From JACKAN01 sp964502735 (GTDB taxonomy: Bacteria > Bdellovibrionota > Bdellovibrionia > Bdellovibrionales > UBA1609): a DNA stretch of 64,000 nucleotides. Where the stretch lies: the NCBI GenBank assembly GCA_964502735.1, contig CAZCYD010000004.1, positions 1 through 64,000 on the forward strand, written 5' to 3'. Position numbers and translations under genes: made by a program. Each line of letters starts with the position of its first letter. Position 1 is the first letter of the stretch. Shown one piece after another: positions 9,290-17,505 of this stretch. Below the pieces are notes generated by a model. It saw only the letters and a program-made list of their open reading frames with translations. It searched no databases and was not told the DNA's origin.

Positions 9290-9787
9290 TTATCCTCTAA
9301 AACCTGTGAGGGTGAGTTGTGTTAACCAACCAAAAAAAAGAGCAACGGTGTAAGGTATTTTATGTAAGTTCTCGGCAGCAACAGCCTTTTTCCCACCTTT
9401 GGCAATGTCAAATGTGTTTATGAGGAGCTGAAGACCGTCCTTATTTAGTAGGGCTCGTAAGAGTCCAAGAAGAGCTCCCCAGAAAAATGAATAAAGTAAA
9501 ACCAGGAAAGTGCTCATTGGTGAAACAGACAGAGCAAAGGCCATAAGCAGCTTCATATCTCCAGCACCTAGCACTCCGGACAGAACAAGTGGCAGGCAAC
9601 TTCCAAAAGCGATGAGTAAGGAAAGAAATCCAAAAATTAAGCCCTCGCGGCCACCAAAATAGTAGGTATTCATTACAGAGACCAAGGCCAGAACAATGAC
9701 TAGCGCATTGCGAACTTTCTTAGACTTTAGATCGTTAACAATCCCAGCTAAGAGGATTAAGGTTGGCACTACAAGTTGTAAGGTCAT
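9290..9787 (-). CDS. cpaA: Prepilin peptidase CpaA/TadV
   Basis: 165 residues, typical of the short A24 peptidases that lack the N-methyltransferase domain. The two catalytic aspartates are visible: one in NDLKSKKVRN near the N-terminus and one in the family motif GAGDMKLL. Hydrophobic segments occupy most of the chain. I chose the ATG at 9787, which has a GGAG ribosome site and begins directly at the first membrane helix. Reading upstream of it would run through the preceding small gene. It should process the Flp pilin and the TadE-like proteins of this operon. Confidence 0.88.
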   Translation of the reverse strand: MTLQLVVPTLILLAGIVNDLKSKKVRNALVIVLALVSVMNTYYFGGREGLIFGFLSLLIAFGSCLPLVLSGVLGAGDMKLLMAFALSVSPMSTFLVLLYSFFWGALLGLLRALLNKDGLQLLINTFDIAKGGKKAVAAENLHKIPYTVALFFGWLTQLTLTGFRG

Positions 9788-9803
9788 GTTGGGTCTCCAT
9801 GAG

Positions 9804-10013
9804 TTATTGAACTCCCGATGGTTGCCATCCGGGAGTGCGACCACCACTTTTTTCAGGGTTAAAAAATTTGTAGCCAACAGTGACATTGCGCTCAACTCGA
9901 GCAGCAAGGCGAGGAGTGGCTTCGTCGAAGGTTACCATAATGCTATTGGGGCCCAAAAATACGCCAAGAATGAGCATGCCAAAGATAGCAATGATAATCG
10001 CCTCTAAGGTCAT
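9804..10013 (-). CDS. Small single-pass membrane protein in the Tad operon
   Basis: 69 residues: a hydrophobic N-terminal helix (about 4-22) and a short polar, basic tail. It sits between the Flp pilin gene and cpaA in the same direction, ending 17 bp before the cpaA start. It has no recognisable prepilin cleavage site. I do not recognise a family; the position suggests an accessory role in Flp pilus formation. Confidence 0.6.
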   Translation of the reverse strand: MTLEAIIIAIFGMLILGVFLGPNSIMVTFDEATPRLAARVERNVTVGYKFFNPEKSGGRTPGWQPSGVQ

Positions 10014-10073
10014 TTAGGTCCTCCCATTAGATATGATCCCCCGATTAAATTTAGTGAGGAGCGTAGATTCGGT

Positions 10074-10265
10074 TTAGAAGTTTGAACTCACTCCGCCAAG
10101 CCCTGTGTCTAAAGCGTCAAGTCTTCCCGTTACAGCATTTCTAATTCTATCTTTAAATAGCATTACAATGGCCACAACAATCATGAGTAATAGGATATAT
10201 TCTGTGGCTCCTTGAGCCGATTCATCCTTCCACAATTTTTTTAAAGTGTTTTTAACCTTTTTCAT
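10074..10265 (-). CDS. flp: Flp-type major pilin
   Basis: 63 residues, the usual size for Flp pilins. A basic leader (about 1-17) precedes QGATEYILLLMIVVAIVML. If cleavage is before Gln18, Glu22 and Tyr23 occupy the conserved +5/+6 positions of class-III pilins. The C-terminus ends in Phe. It is the first gene of the Tad operon and should be the main subunit of the fibre. A sigma-54-type promoter and a leader stem-loop precede it. Confidence 0.92.
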   Translation of the reverse strand: MKKVKNTLKKLWKDESAQGATEYILLLMIVVAIVMLFKDRIRNAVTGRLDALDTGLGGVSSNF

Positions 10266-10282
10266 AGTTTACCCCTTGTATT

Positions 10283-10314
10283 TTAAATATCGGCAATTCT
10301 TTTGCGATATTTAA
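10283..10314 (-). promoter_or_regulatory. 5' leader stem-loop of the flp transcript
   Basis: Two arms of 14 and 13 nt pair with a single bulged G (TTAAATATCG... against ...CGATATTTAA) around a 5-nt loop. The outer end coincides with the +1 predicted from the sigma-54-type element at 10325-10340, so the mRNA would begin with a hairpin. Such 5' hairpins are known to protect abundant mRNAs. That function is inferred here. Confidence 0.55.
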
Positions 10315-10324
10315 ATTATAATTA

Positions 10325-10340
10325 TGCAATCGTGATACCA
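10325..10340 (-). promoter_or_regulatory. Candidate sigma-54 promoter of the Tad operon
   Basis: Read on the minus strand the site is TGGTATCACGATTGCA. It matches the TGGYACG-N4-TTGCW consensus at the invariant GG and GC, with the exact spacing, and differs at two less conserved bases. It lies about 60 bp before the flp start codon. I did not find a matching activator gene or a tandem upstream site by eye. Confidence 0.5.
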
Positions 10341-10589
10341 GTGGTTTTTATTAGCAAACAGTTGGATTAATTATTGTTTTTAAGTTTGCAGGCAAAGTGT
10401 CTCAATTTGAATGAACAGAATTCTAACACAGCCATAGTTTTATGACAGAAGAAACAGTTGGGTTCAAAAATTTGGTTCTTCAAAATATGGCGATTCTTCT
10501 TTTTTCTACGATTTTCTCCTCTTAATTGGGGTTAAATCGTTCATTAAACCTTGCCCAGTTCTTTAGGGAAACTCTAGCAAAGTCATCAA
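10341..10589. other. Non-coding stretch upstream of the flp promoter
   Basis: About 250 bases between the flp promoter element and the end of the next gene. It is AT-rich. I see no coding frame with a ribosome site, no clear terminator for the upstream gene, and no repeat. It may hold activator sites for the sigma-54-type promoter. Confidence 0.4.
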
Positions 10590-12299
10590 TCATTTTACGG
10601 TGTCTTGCGTTCTTCCATTATGATGGAGAGTTCCGCCCTTGTTTTGAATATATTCACAACTGGATTGATTTTTGCAGCAGGCTTCAACTTCGCTTTGATA
10701 GAGTTTAGCTGAAACATAATGAATGGGCTGATTGTCCATAATGTCTTTTAATGATAATCCAGTCATGCTCGTTCCTCCCAGTTTTACCATTCGCAGTCGC
10801 TGAGAACTTCCCGTTACTTCAACCTCAAACTTTGTCCGAGGACTGTCTGGCTTTTCGCTCAACATAAATGAGTATCCATTGTTTTCACACCTGACGTTAG
10901 ACAATACTGAGCCCGCAAATAGCTTGCGATGAAACTCTTTATAGTATTCACATGACCGCCTATTTCTCTTAAGTTCCTCTACTTGCTTTTGAGGATCCTC
11001 CAAGAGGAAGTTAATCACTCCTGGACTATAATCGTGAATAGGCCTACAGTCGGAGTCTACATTGATAAGAGTTCCGTCGCCAGGCTGCTGACAGGCTATC
11101 TTAGCTGGAGCCATCATAAGCGCAGCATCTACACCAACTGCTGCCGCTAATAAAGCTGCTCTTGCCGTCAATCCGGTAGAGCCAGTCCGACCACGAACGG
11201 CTACTCCACCTCCGTGCCCTCGTAATATGCGCCCAACTGTAGATTTTCTGTAAAAATCATCGGCAAGTTGATTGCCTTTTAACACATGATTTCTGTCCAA
11301 AGTTTTCATCTCTTCAGACAATTCCCCATAGGGCAACTTTTGGTGTACTGGCGCATAGGACCCATTTCGCTCAAGCCATTTTTTGTGGATGTGGGCGGCC
11401 TCCTTTTCGATGGCTGCAGGATCTGTTACAATTAGCCTCCCTTCATGCCTTATCCGAGGTTCTATAAGTTCTTCGACCACAACTGCCGCAGCTTTGCGAT
11501 TTTCGCTCTTCCACTGCGGAGGAAGATCTTTATAGTCCGTATTTGCGATATCAACGCCAGGCTTCTTCACCCTAGGCTCGTAAATTACGGTTCGCCCCTC
11601 CTTTGTGTATTTACGAGCGAGCTCTTCATTTAGAGCTAATTCATTAAATTTTGCGATATGATTAGTGATATCAGCAACCGAAGCACCTCTAAGATAAGCT
11701 CCACGCGAGGCTCCTTCAATCTCAGTTGTATAGGCTGCCATCTTAAAATATCTTTCAGAAATATCCCCTACGCCTTCGGCCGTACTGATGTTAATATATT
11801 GATTGCTACGTTTCTTGAGTTCTTCAATCAATTTCTCAAATTCATTTGATGTTTTTGGATCAGGACCTCCCTGTCTACCATTGAGGTCCATGATGTCGCG
11901 TACTGCTTCTTTAAGTTCGGTGTACATAGACTCCTCTATATTTTTTATATAATTCACTCGATTTTCAATCTTTCTGGGAGCACGCCAATCATCATGGAGA
12001 TCGGACGCAAGCTTATCAATCAACTCATTTTTTCTTTTTGAAAACTCTTCGAGGAGAATTGATCGCGCCCCCGATCTTAAAGTGGCCTCTCCGACAAGGG
12101 CACCGGCAACAACTGCCCGAAGCTGACCACAAAGGAGTACATCAGTATTTTCACCACATAGAGCTGCCGCCTGTATTTCTAAAAGTCCTTCTGGAGACTC
12201 ACAAAACTGACTGTATTTTCTTTCTAAATCTGATGCTTCAGCCGTCACTAAAATAAGCATCATTAATAAAACTGTCGTTTGTCTAACTCCAAAACACAT
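10590..12299 (-). CDS. Exported protein of unknown function with an RyR-like segment
   Basis: 569 residues with a signal peptide (hydrophobic about 8-20, ending TAEAS). The start has a GGAG ribosome site 8 nt upstream. The middle (about 95-190) is charged and likely helical. Around 305-345 the pattern H-x2-W...KLPYGELSEEMKTLDR resembles the RyR repeat found in ryanodine receptors and some bacterial proteins; this is a pattern match only. A hydrophobic Ala-rich segment lies near 370-390, and the C-terminal third contains seven or more cysteines that could form disulfides. It is divergent from the pilin-like gene at 12489 and precedes the Tad operon, so a cell-surface role is plausible but unproven. 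Confidence 0.65.
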   Translation of the reverse strand: MCFGVRQTTVLLMMLILVTAEASDLERKYSQFCESPEGLLEIQAAALCGENTDVLLCGQLRAVVAGALVGEATLRSGARSILLEEFSKRKNELIDKLASDLHDDWRAPRKIENRVNYIKNIEESMYTELKEAVRDIMDLNGRQGGPDPKTSNEFEKLIEELKKRSNQYINISTAEGVGDISERYFKMAAYTTEIEGASRGAYLRGASVADITNHIAKFNELALNEELARKYTKEGRTVIYEPRVKKPGVDIANTDYKDLPPQWKSENRKAAAVVVEELIEPRIRHEGRLIVTDPAAIEKEAAHIHKKWLERNGSYAPVHQKLPYGELSEEMKTLDRNHVLKGNQLADDFYRKSTVGRILRGHGGGVAVRGRTGSTGLTARAALLAAAVGVDAALMMAPAKIACQQPGDGTLINVDSDCRPIHDYSPGVINFLLEDPQKQVEELKRNRRSCEYYKEFHRKLFAGSVLSNVRCENNGYSFMLSEKPDSPRTKFEVEVTGSSQRLRMVKLGGTSMTGLSLKDIMDNQPIHYVSAKLYQSEVEACCKNQSSCEYIQNKGGTLHHNGRTQDTVK

Positions 12300-12315
12300 A
12301 AAGCGTTCTCCTCTA

Positions 12316-12346
12316 ATCTATGTAGTTGTTTTATATATCTATGTAG
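12316..12346. promoter_or_regulatory. Two direct repeats, 21 bp apart, in a divergent promoter region
   Basis: The decamer ATCTATGTAG occurs at 12316-12325 and again at 12337-12346, exactly two helical turns apart. A partial copy (ATCTATGGG) starts at 12404. They lie 17-105 bp before the start of the minus-strand gene and upstream of the divergent plus-strand gene, where an activator or repressor would bind. Confidence 0.4.
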
Positions 12347-12488
12347 GGCTATGGGGTTGATCGGTTAAATTAATGAATAACTTAATTAGTCCTGACTTCG
12401 TCCATCTATGGGCGATTCAATTCGGAATTTATGGGCCACTGTTTAGGGGCCCTCAGATATTGGATAAATTCTGCCGATAACGGGTGTG

Positions 12489-13370
12489 ATGGATTGTATC
12501 AATAAGATTCATATCAATTCTAAGGGTCAGGCGGTTACAGAATATATTCTCGTGCTTATTGTTCTACTGTTTATATTTTTACTACTTTTGCAGTTTAATA
12601 GAGAGTTCAGAGAATGGGGCGAGCAGTCCTTTGTCGCCTATTATCGGTGCCTATTAGAAACTGGCGAGGTCCCAAATCTAGGAGGGCCCAACGAGGCTGG
12701 AGTACAGTGTGTGGGCGAGTTTCAGCCCTTTGCTTACAGAGCCGAGTGGCAACCTGTAGGGGACGGCGGAGAGTCTGGTGGTGGAGGCAGTGGAGGTGAT
12801 GGGTCTTCAGGTGGTTCCGATGGGTCTGGGGGAAGTGGGCAAACGGGAAATGAAAACGCAACAAACGAGAGTGCAGGCAGTTCACGAAGGGGAGGAGAAG
12901 TTAGTCGTTCAGCAGGAGGGTCATCAGGGAGAGGGGCCGATAGATTTGGCAGCCGCATGGGAGGTCTGTCCGGTACTGATGCGGGGGCCAGCGGATCGGA
13001 CAAAAATAAGAAGGGGATATACACAGGCAGTAATGAGACCACAAATTTTAACACCAGGGGTACCGAAAGATCAGTCACGAAAAGAGGGGAACAAATTGAC
13101 TACGGATGGGGGATGGTGCGCAAGCAAGAAGATCGAGGAGAAGAAAGATCAGTGGCTTCTGTGAAAAAGGAAGAAACTAAGGTTCAAGAGCAAAAAAGAA
13201 TGAAAGTAGTTAGAGATCGAATTGAGGTCAAAACAGAAGCGGAAGATGAAGGGTTTACTATCGGTGGATTTTTTAGGATTTTGATAATCGCGGCCATAAT
13301 AATTGCGCTTGGCGTCCTAATTGGGGGGCAACTATTACAAATTACAAAAGGGGTAGACGCCGAGGGGTAG
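12489..13370 (+). CDS. Pilin-like protein with Gly/Ser linker and C-terminal membrane helix
   Basis: 293 residues. KGQAVTEYILVLIVLLFIF at the N-terminus is a class-III prepilin signature (Gly cleavage, Glu at +5, Tyr at +6), nearly the same as the Flp pilin of the neighbouring operon. The ectodomain then runs into a long Gly/Ser-rich, repetitive stretch (about 90-180) and a charged region. A second hydrophobic helix (about 268-285) sits close to the C-terminus. Two membrane helices around a flexible spacer do not fit a normal fibre subunit. It may be a TadE-type assembly factor or a membrane-tethered pilin relative. An in-frame GTG lies directly before the chosen ATG; the ribosome site is weak for both. 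Confidence 0.65.
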   Translation: MDCINKIHINSKGQAVTEYILVLIVLLFIFLLLLQFNREFREWGEQSFVAYYRCLLETGEVPNLGGPNEAGVQCVGEFQPFAYRAEWQPVGDGGESGGGGSGGDGSSGGSDGSGGSGQTGNENATNESAGSSRRGGEVSRSAGGSSGRGADRFGSRMGGLSGTDAGASGSDKNKKGIYTGSNETTNFNTRGTERSVTKRGEQIDYGWGMVRKQEDRGEERSVASVKKEETKVQEQKRMKVVRDRIEVKTEAEDEGFTIGGFFRILIIAAIIIALGVLIGGQLLQITKGVDAEG

Positions 13371-13472
13371 AATTATTTTTATATTCCCTTTCTTTTATAT
13401 CCTCGCACTCAGTGTTAACTTGCCCAATTTTTAAAAATTCTGTAGCTTGATCCCTTTCGGGGGGAAAAATTG

Positions 13473-13892
13473 ATGAACAGTGATCAAGTGGTTGATCTCA
13501 GCCGCCGCGGGGTGATCAGTTTTGACGAGGCTTGTGAGCGTGTGCGGGTACTCAGGAGCTTGACTAGTCGTTATGTGGAGCAAGTTGAGAGCCGCATGAG
13601 TCGATTGGAAATCCTAACACCGAATCAAATGGAACTCATCTTCAAGCTAGAAGAAGAGGTTAATTTATTAATTTATGAGTGGCACAATAAGGTCCGAAAA
13701 TTGGCTGGCACACCTAGGGGGTTATGGCTAGTCGATTTTGATGCAGGATTTGGGTATTATTGTTGGAAGTATCCCGAAGACTCTTTACAGTATTGGCACA
13801 GTTATGGCGAGGGTTTCGAAGGACGCAAAAAAATTATTTTAGAAAATGAAGCTGTATTCACACCTCAAAATATAGTATCAACAAAAAAGTGA
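13473..13892 (+). CDS. DUF2203-family protein
   Basis: 139 residues. The N-terminal part is helical and charged (VISFDEACERVRVLRSLTSR). The C-terminal half contains the family pattern: a GLWLVDFDA stretch, then YCWKYPED, YWHSYGEGFEGRK. DUF2203 proteins are small and of unknown function. The ATG at 13473 follows a GGGGG ribosome site; an in-frame TTG sits one codon earlier. The stop overlaps the GTG of nadE by 4 bp, so it is co-expressed with NAD synthetase. Confidence 0.8.
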   Translation: MNSDQVVDLSRRGVISFDEACERVRVLRSLTSRYVEQVESRMSRLEILTPNQMELIFKLEEEVNLLIYEWHNKVRKLAGTPRGLWLVDFDAGFGYYCWKYPEDSLQYWHSYGEGFEGRKKIILENEAVFTPQNIVSTKK

Positions 13893-15514
13893 AAATTGCA
13901 TTAGCTCAAATAAATTCTACTCTCGGTGACTTTGCAGGAAATGGGAAGAAAATTCTAGAATATCTGGAAAGCGCGGTCGACAGAAAATGCGACCTGATTG
14001 TGTTTCCAGAAGCCGCACTATTTGGGTATCATCCTGTAGACTTGCTTGAAAGAGAGAGCGTCGTTCATGAGCAGCTCAAAGAGCTAAAAAAGATAGAAAA
14101 AAAGATGCCACATGGGATTGCGGCTTTGTTGGGGGCCATAACTTTAAACCCAGGAAGAAGCGGAAAGCCTTTTCACAATTCGGCCGTCTTTTTACAAAAA
14201 GGGAAGAAACCCAAAATTTTTGCCAAAGAACTATTGCCGACCTACGATGTCTTTGATGAAGGTCGTCATATAGAACCGGGCGACATGAGTAAAAATATTT
14301 TAAAATTTAAAGGAAAAAAAATTCTTATAACAATATGTGAAGACATTTGGGCATGGACTCATGTGCAGAATAACGTTCGTGTTCTTTACAAGCAAAATCC
14401 AATTAAAAAACTAAAAAACCAAAAAATTCAGTTAATTTTGAATCTAAGTGCTTCACCTTTTACAGATACAAAACTTAAGGGTCGCCAAAAAGTTTGTCGC
14501 CTCACGGCTGCTGAATTAAAAGCTCCGCTCGTTTATGTAAATATGGTTGGGGCTCAAGATGAGCTTGTTTTTGACGGCGGCAGTTTTGTGACTTCAATGG
14601 AAGGGAAAGTTGTAGCTCAGGCTCGGCATTTTATGGAAGAGCTTCTTGTTTATGATACTGAACTTGGGCGTGGTTTCATACAAAATGTCGAAAAATTACA
14701 TATTGAGAGGGTCAGGCAGGCACTCGTCTTAGGCGTTAGTGATTTCCTTAGAAAAACTGGTTTTTCTAAGGCTCATATTGGCATTAGTGGGGGCATTGAC
14801 TCTGCGCTTGTAGCCTGTTTGTTAGTTGATGCGATAGGGCCTCAAAATGTTTCTGGGCTAATTTTACCAGGCCCTTACACTTCTAAAGAGAGTCTTATTT
14901 TAGCCAGAGATTTGGCAAATCATCTTCAGATTAAAACTCATGAGTTTAATATAACATCCTTGTACGAAAAGTACTTAGAAAGTTACAAGACTTCTTTTAG
15001 CCTAGATGAGTTTAGTGTAGTTAACGAAAATTTACAGGCAAGGCTAAGAGGTTTAAGTCTAATGGCCTTTAGTAATCAACATAACAGCCTGTTGATTAAT
15101 ACATCCAATAAGAGTGAGTTAGCAATGGGGTACAGTACGCTTTACGGAGACTTGATAGGTGCTTTGTGCCCGATAGGAGATTTAACCAAGAGTGAGGTCT
15201 TTAAACTTTCTAATCATTACAACAAAGAATATGAAGTTATCCCACAGAAAATAATAGACAGATCTCCGTCGGCTGAGTTGCGACCCAATCAGAAAGATAG
15301 CGATACATTACCTGAATACAACATTTTAGACCCTTTGATAGTTAAGGTTGTTGAACACTATAAAGTTCCTAAGTCTCAAATAGAAAAGAAAATTCTTCTT
15401 AAGATGATGCAGAACGAATTTAAGCGATGGCAGGCTCCACCTATCCTTAAAGTCACAAATCATGCTTTCGGGCGTGGTCGTCGATTACCCATTGCCCATA
15501 AAGCCTACTTTTAA
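13889..15514 (+). CDS. nadE: Glutamine-dependent NAD+ synthetase
   Basis: 541 residues in the standard two-domain layout. The N-terminal nitrilase-type glutaminase (about 1-260) has the Glu-Lys-Cys triad at Glu41 (VFPEAALFGY), Lys113 (AKELLPTYD) and Cys150 (ITICEDIW). The C-terminal synthetase domain has the ATP-pyrophosphatase motif SGGIDS at 300-305 and the downstream NTSNKSELAMGYSTLYGD block. It amidates nicotinic acid adenine dinucleotide to NAD+ using glutamine-derived ammonia. The start is GTG, overlapping the DUF2203 gene. Confidence 0.95.
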   Translation: MKIALAQINSTLGDFAGNGKKILEYLESAVDRKCDLIVFPEAALFGYHPVDLLERESVVHEQLKELKKIEKKMPHGIAALLGAITLNPGRSGKPFHNSAVFLQKGKKPKIFAKELLPTYDVFDEGRHIEPGDMSKNILKFKGKKILITICEDIWAWTHVQNNVRVLYKQNPIKKLKNQKIQLILNLSASPFTDTKLKGRQKVCRLTAAELKAPLVYVNMVGAQDELVFDGGSFVTSMEGKVVAQARHFMEELLVYDTELGRGFIQNVEKLHIERVRQALVLGVSDFLRKTGFSKAHIGISGGIDSALVACLLVDAIGPQNVSGLILPGPYTSKESLILARDLANHLQIKTHEFNITSLYEKYLESYKTSFSLDEFSVVNENLQARLRGLSLMAFSNQHNSLLINTSNKSELAMGYSTLYGDLIGALCPIGDLTKSEVFKLSNHYNKEYEVIPQKIIDRSPSAELRPNQKDSDTLPEYNILDPLIVKVVEHYKVPKSQIEKKILLKMMQNEFKRWQAPPILKVTNHAFGRGRRLPIAHKAYF

Positions 15515-15594
15515 GAGGTTTTACTTTCCAACAGATTTTAAATTGGTCACGTATGGGGAAGACTGTTTAGAAGAGAGTTCTTAAGAAAAAACTC

Positions 15595-16206
15595 CTAAGA
15601 AAAAAGATCTAGTTGTTTGGGTTGAGGAATAATCTGAGGAAATATCATAGCGGGCTTTCCTGTTAAGGCAATAAGGTTTTCAATATTAGGACTAGAATTG
15701 GCCACAGATATTTTCTCGAGCATTTTTATAAATAAGTATCCACAATAAGATGCATCCTCTTCAGCCCTATGGAATTGAGTACTGGGTATATCCAGATGCT
15801 GAACAAGTGTTCCAAGTTTGTAATTAGGTAAGCCAGGGAAAACTTTTTTCGCCATGGAATAGGTATCTAGTATGTATCCCCGAGGAGCAGGCCCTTCGAA
15901 CTTTTTTATATCTGAGGTTAGGAACTGAGTATCAAAGGCGGCATTGTGAGCCACAACGACATCGTCTCCACAAAACTCGGCAAAGGACTCAAGTAATTTG
16001 TCAATAGTGGGTTTGCCAGCTACCATGTTGTCATAAATTCCATTAACTCTTGAGGCCCCTTCTGGAATAGGGATTTGTGGATCTACAAGGGTGGAGTAAA
16101 CCCCTTCAACATGACCATTGACAAAGCGAACGGCTCCAATTTCCACAATTCTGTCGACTCCTGGTAGAATTCCAGTAGTTTCCAAGTCAAAAGCTACAAA
16201 TTTCAT
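15595..16206 (-). CDS. DnaQ-type 3'-5' exonuclease
   Basis: 203 residues with the DEDDh exonuclease motifs: FDLETTG near the N-terminus, HNAAFDTQFL in the middle and HRAEEDA towards the end. This matches the epsilon subunit of DNA polymerase III and related stand-alone proofreading exonucleases. The C-terminus ends in PKQLDLFS. The QLDLF pentamer resembles a beta-clamp-binding motif (QLxLF), which would tie it to the replisome. No GIY-YIG or helicase domain is fused. It is convergent with nadE. Confidence 0.88.
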   Translation of the reverse strand: MKFVAFDLETTGILPGVDRIVEIGAVRFVNGHVEGVYSTLVDPQIPIPEGASRVNGIYDNMVAGKPTIDKLLESFAEFCGDDVVVAHNAAFDTQFLTSDIKKFEGPAPRGYILDTYSMAKKVFPGLPNYKLGTLVQHLDIPSTQFHRAEEDASYCGYLFIKMLEKISVANSSPNIENLIALTGKPAMIFPQIIPQPKQLDLFS

Positions 16207-16277
16207 TACTTAATTCTTAGGTAAAAACTCCGTATATGGCAATCATATTGTGTGCAGGAATTATATTCGGCAAATTT

Positions 16278-17504
16278 TTAGCGGATCTGTTGTGGTGTGA
16301 CAAAAAAAGGATTGGTAATAATCCAAGGAATCCATTTTTTTCCATCCGGCAAGGGAAGAGTCGGAATGATTCTAACCACAACCCTGTAAACACCGGGCTC
16401 GTGAATTTTGTAAGTTGTAGTTAAAGAGTTTGAAGAAAGAACTCTTTCCCCGTCTCGATAAATCATGATGTCAATTGGATACAACGGCTTTGTAGGAAGT
16501 TGGACAATTAAGTTTAAGTCGGGTGACAAACTTAGGCGAGACCCCATAGGTTTATTAAGCTCATCATTTTGTGTGACAAATGTATTAAAACCGATAGGGC
16601 TTGCCATAAGATCAAGGCTCACGTAAAAATTTCCTCTCTGCAGAGCTGTTTTGATTTTTTTTGAGTCTTCCAGAGAGTTTCCTGTTAATTCTGAATTTAG
16701 AATTACATGTGTACGCACGATATTAAAAAGAGTTTCATAGGATGGAATATTTAAATCTTTTGGAAACTTTAGCTTTGCATCGGCATCAGCACCGGCGAAA
16801 CCAAGAGTTTGTTGCTTGCTGTTCATCTGGTCCCATAAACCCAATTCTCTTTTTGGAAAAGGAAACATTCTGACAAGAGCCAGCTCAGGATTAAAGGGGT
16901 AAGTTAGTATAGACCAAAAAAAAGATAGTGTTTGATTATGCCAAGCATTTTGCCAAATGGATTTTAGATTTATTATTTCAATGCCATTAAAGCCTAGAGG
17001 AAGGTCACCTTGCCAACCAAAACCTCGTTTGAAAGGATGAGCGAGCACAAGCAAACCGCCTTCTGGATTGTTAACTTCATCATTACTGAGACTATCTGAA
17101 ATTAGGGCCTGCACTTGCCCTAAACTGGTAAAATCAGAATAGTTTTTTTTTCCATATATCAAGACTCGCGAGTCGAGATGGCTCACTTCAGAGTCCACAA
17201 ATACAAGCAGGTGATCATGGTACCTTTCAAGCTCTTTATCTGGCTTAAGATCATTGGAGTCATTAATAAAGATAAAATCTAAACCTGATTTTTGTGCAGC
17301 ATGAATCACTTCTTGTGGAGTTCCAGAACCAGTACTTTTTGTTGTGTGAACATTCAAGACACCAACGTAATCATAGTAGCCGTCAGGGTGGATCCGATTT
17401 GTAAGGGTTTTATCAACTATATTTAAATCAAATTGACTGAGGTACACACCATTTAGAAGATATAAAAAAAAGATGGCGAGCACGACTTTTTTAATTTTAA
17501 TCAT
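16278..17504 (-). CDS. Membrane-anchored PHP-like protein with lost metal ligands
   Basis: 408 residues. One N-terminal hydrophobic segment (about 7-22) acts as anchor or signal. The segment VLNVHTTKSTGSGTPQEVIHAA...GLDFIFINDSND follows the plan of PHP-domain phosphoesterases (normally HxHTxxSDGS...PeE...GLD..aiTDHN). But the first metal-binding His is Asn51 and the TDH His is replaced by Ser, so metal catalysis is doubtful. The C-terminal 100 residues look beta-rich and extracytoplasmic. It starts one base after the stop of rodZ, in a TPR-lipoprotein/RodZ/PHP operon. Confidence 0.72.
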   Translation of the reverse strand: MIKIKKVVLAIFFLYLLNGVYLSQFDLNIVDKTLTNRIHPDGYYDYVGVLNVHTTKSTGSGTPQEVIHAAQKSGLDFIFINDSNDLKPDKELERYHDHLLVFVDSEVSHLDSRVLIYGKKNYSDFTSLGQVQALISDSLSNDEVNNPEGGLLVLAHPFKRGFGWQGDLPLGFNGIEIINLKSIWQNAWHNQTLSFFWSILTYPFNPELALVRMFPFPKRELGLWDQMNSKQQTLGFAGADADAKLKFPKDLNIPSYETLFNIVRTHVILNSELTGNSLEDSKKIKTALQRGNFYVSLDLMASPIGFNTFVTQNDELNKPMGSRLSLSPDLNLIVQLPTKPLYPIDIMIYRDGERVLSSNSLTTTYKIHEPGVYRVVVRIIPTLPLPDGKKWIPWIITNPFFVTPQQIR

Positions 17505-17505
17505 T

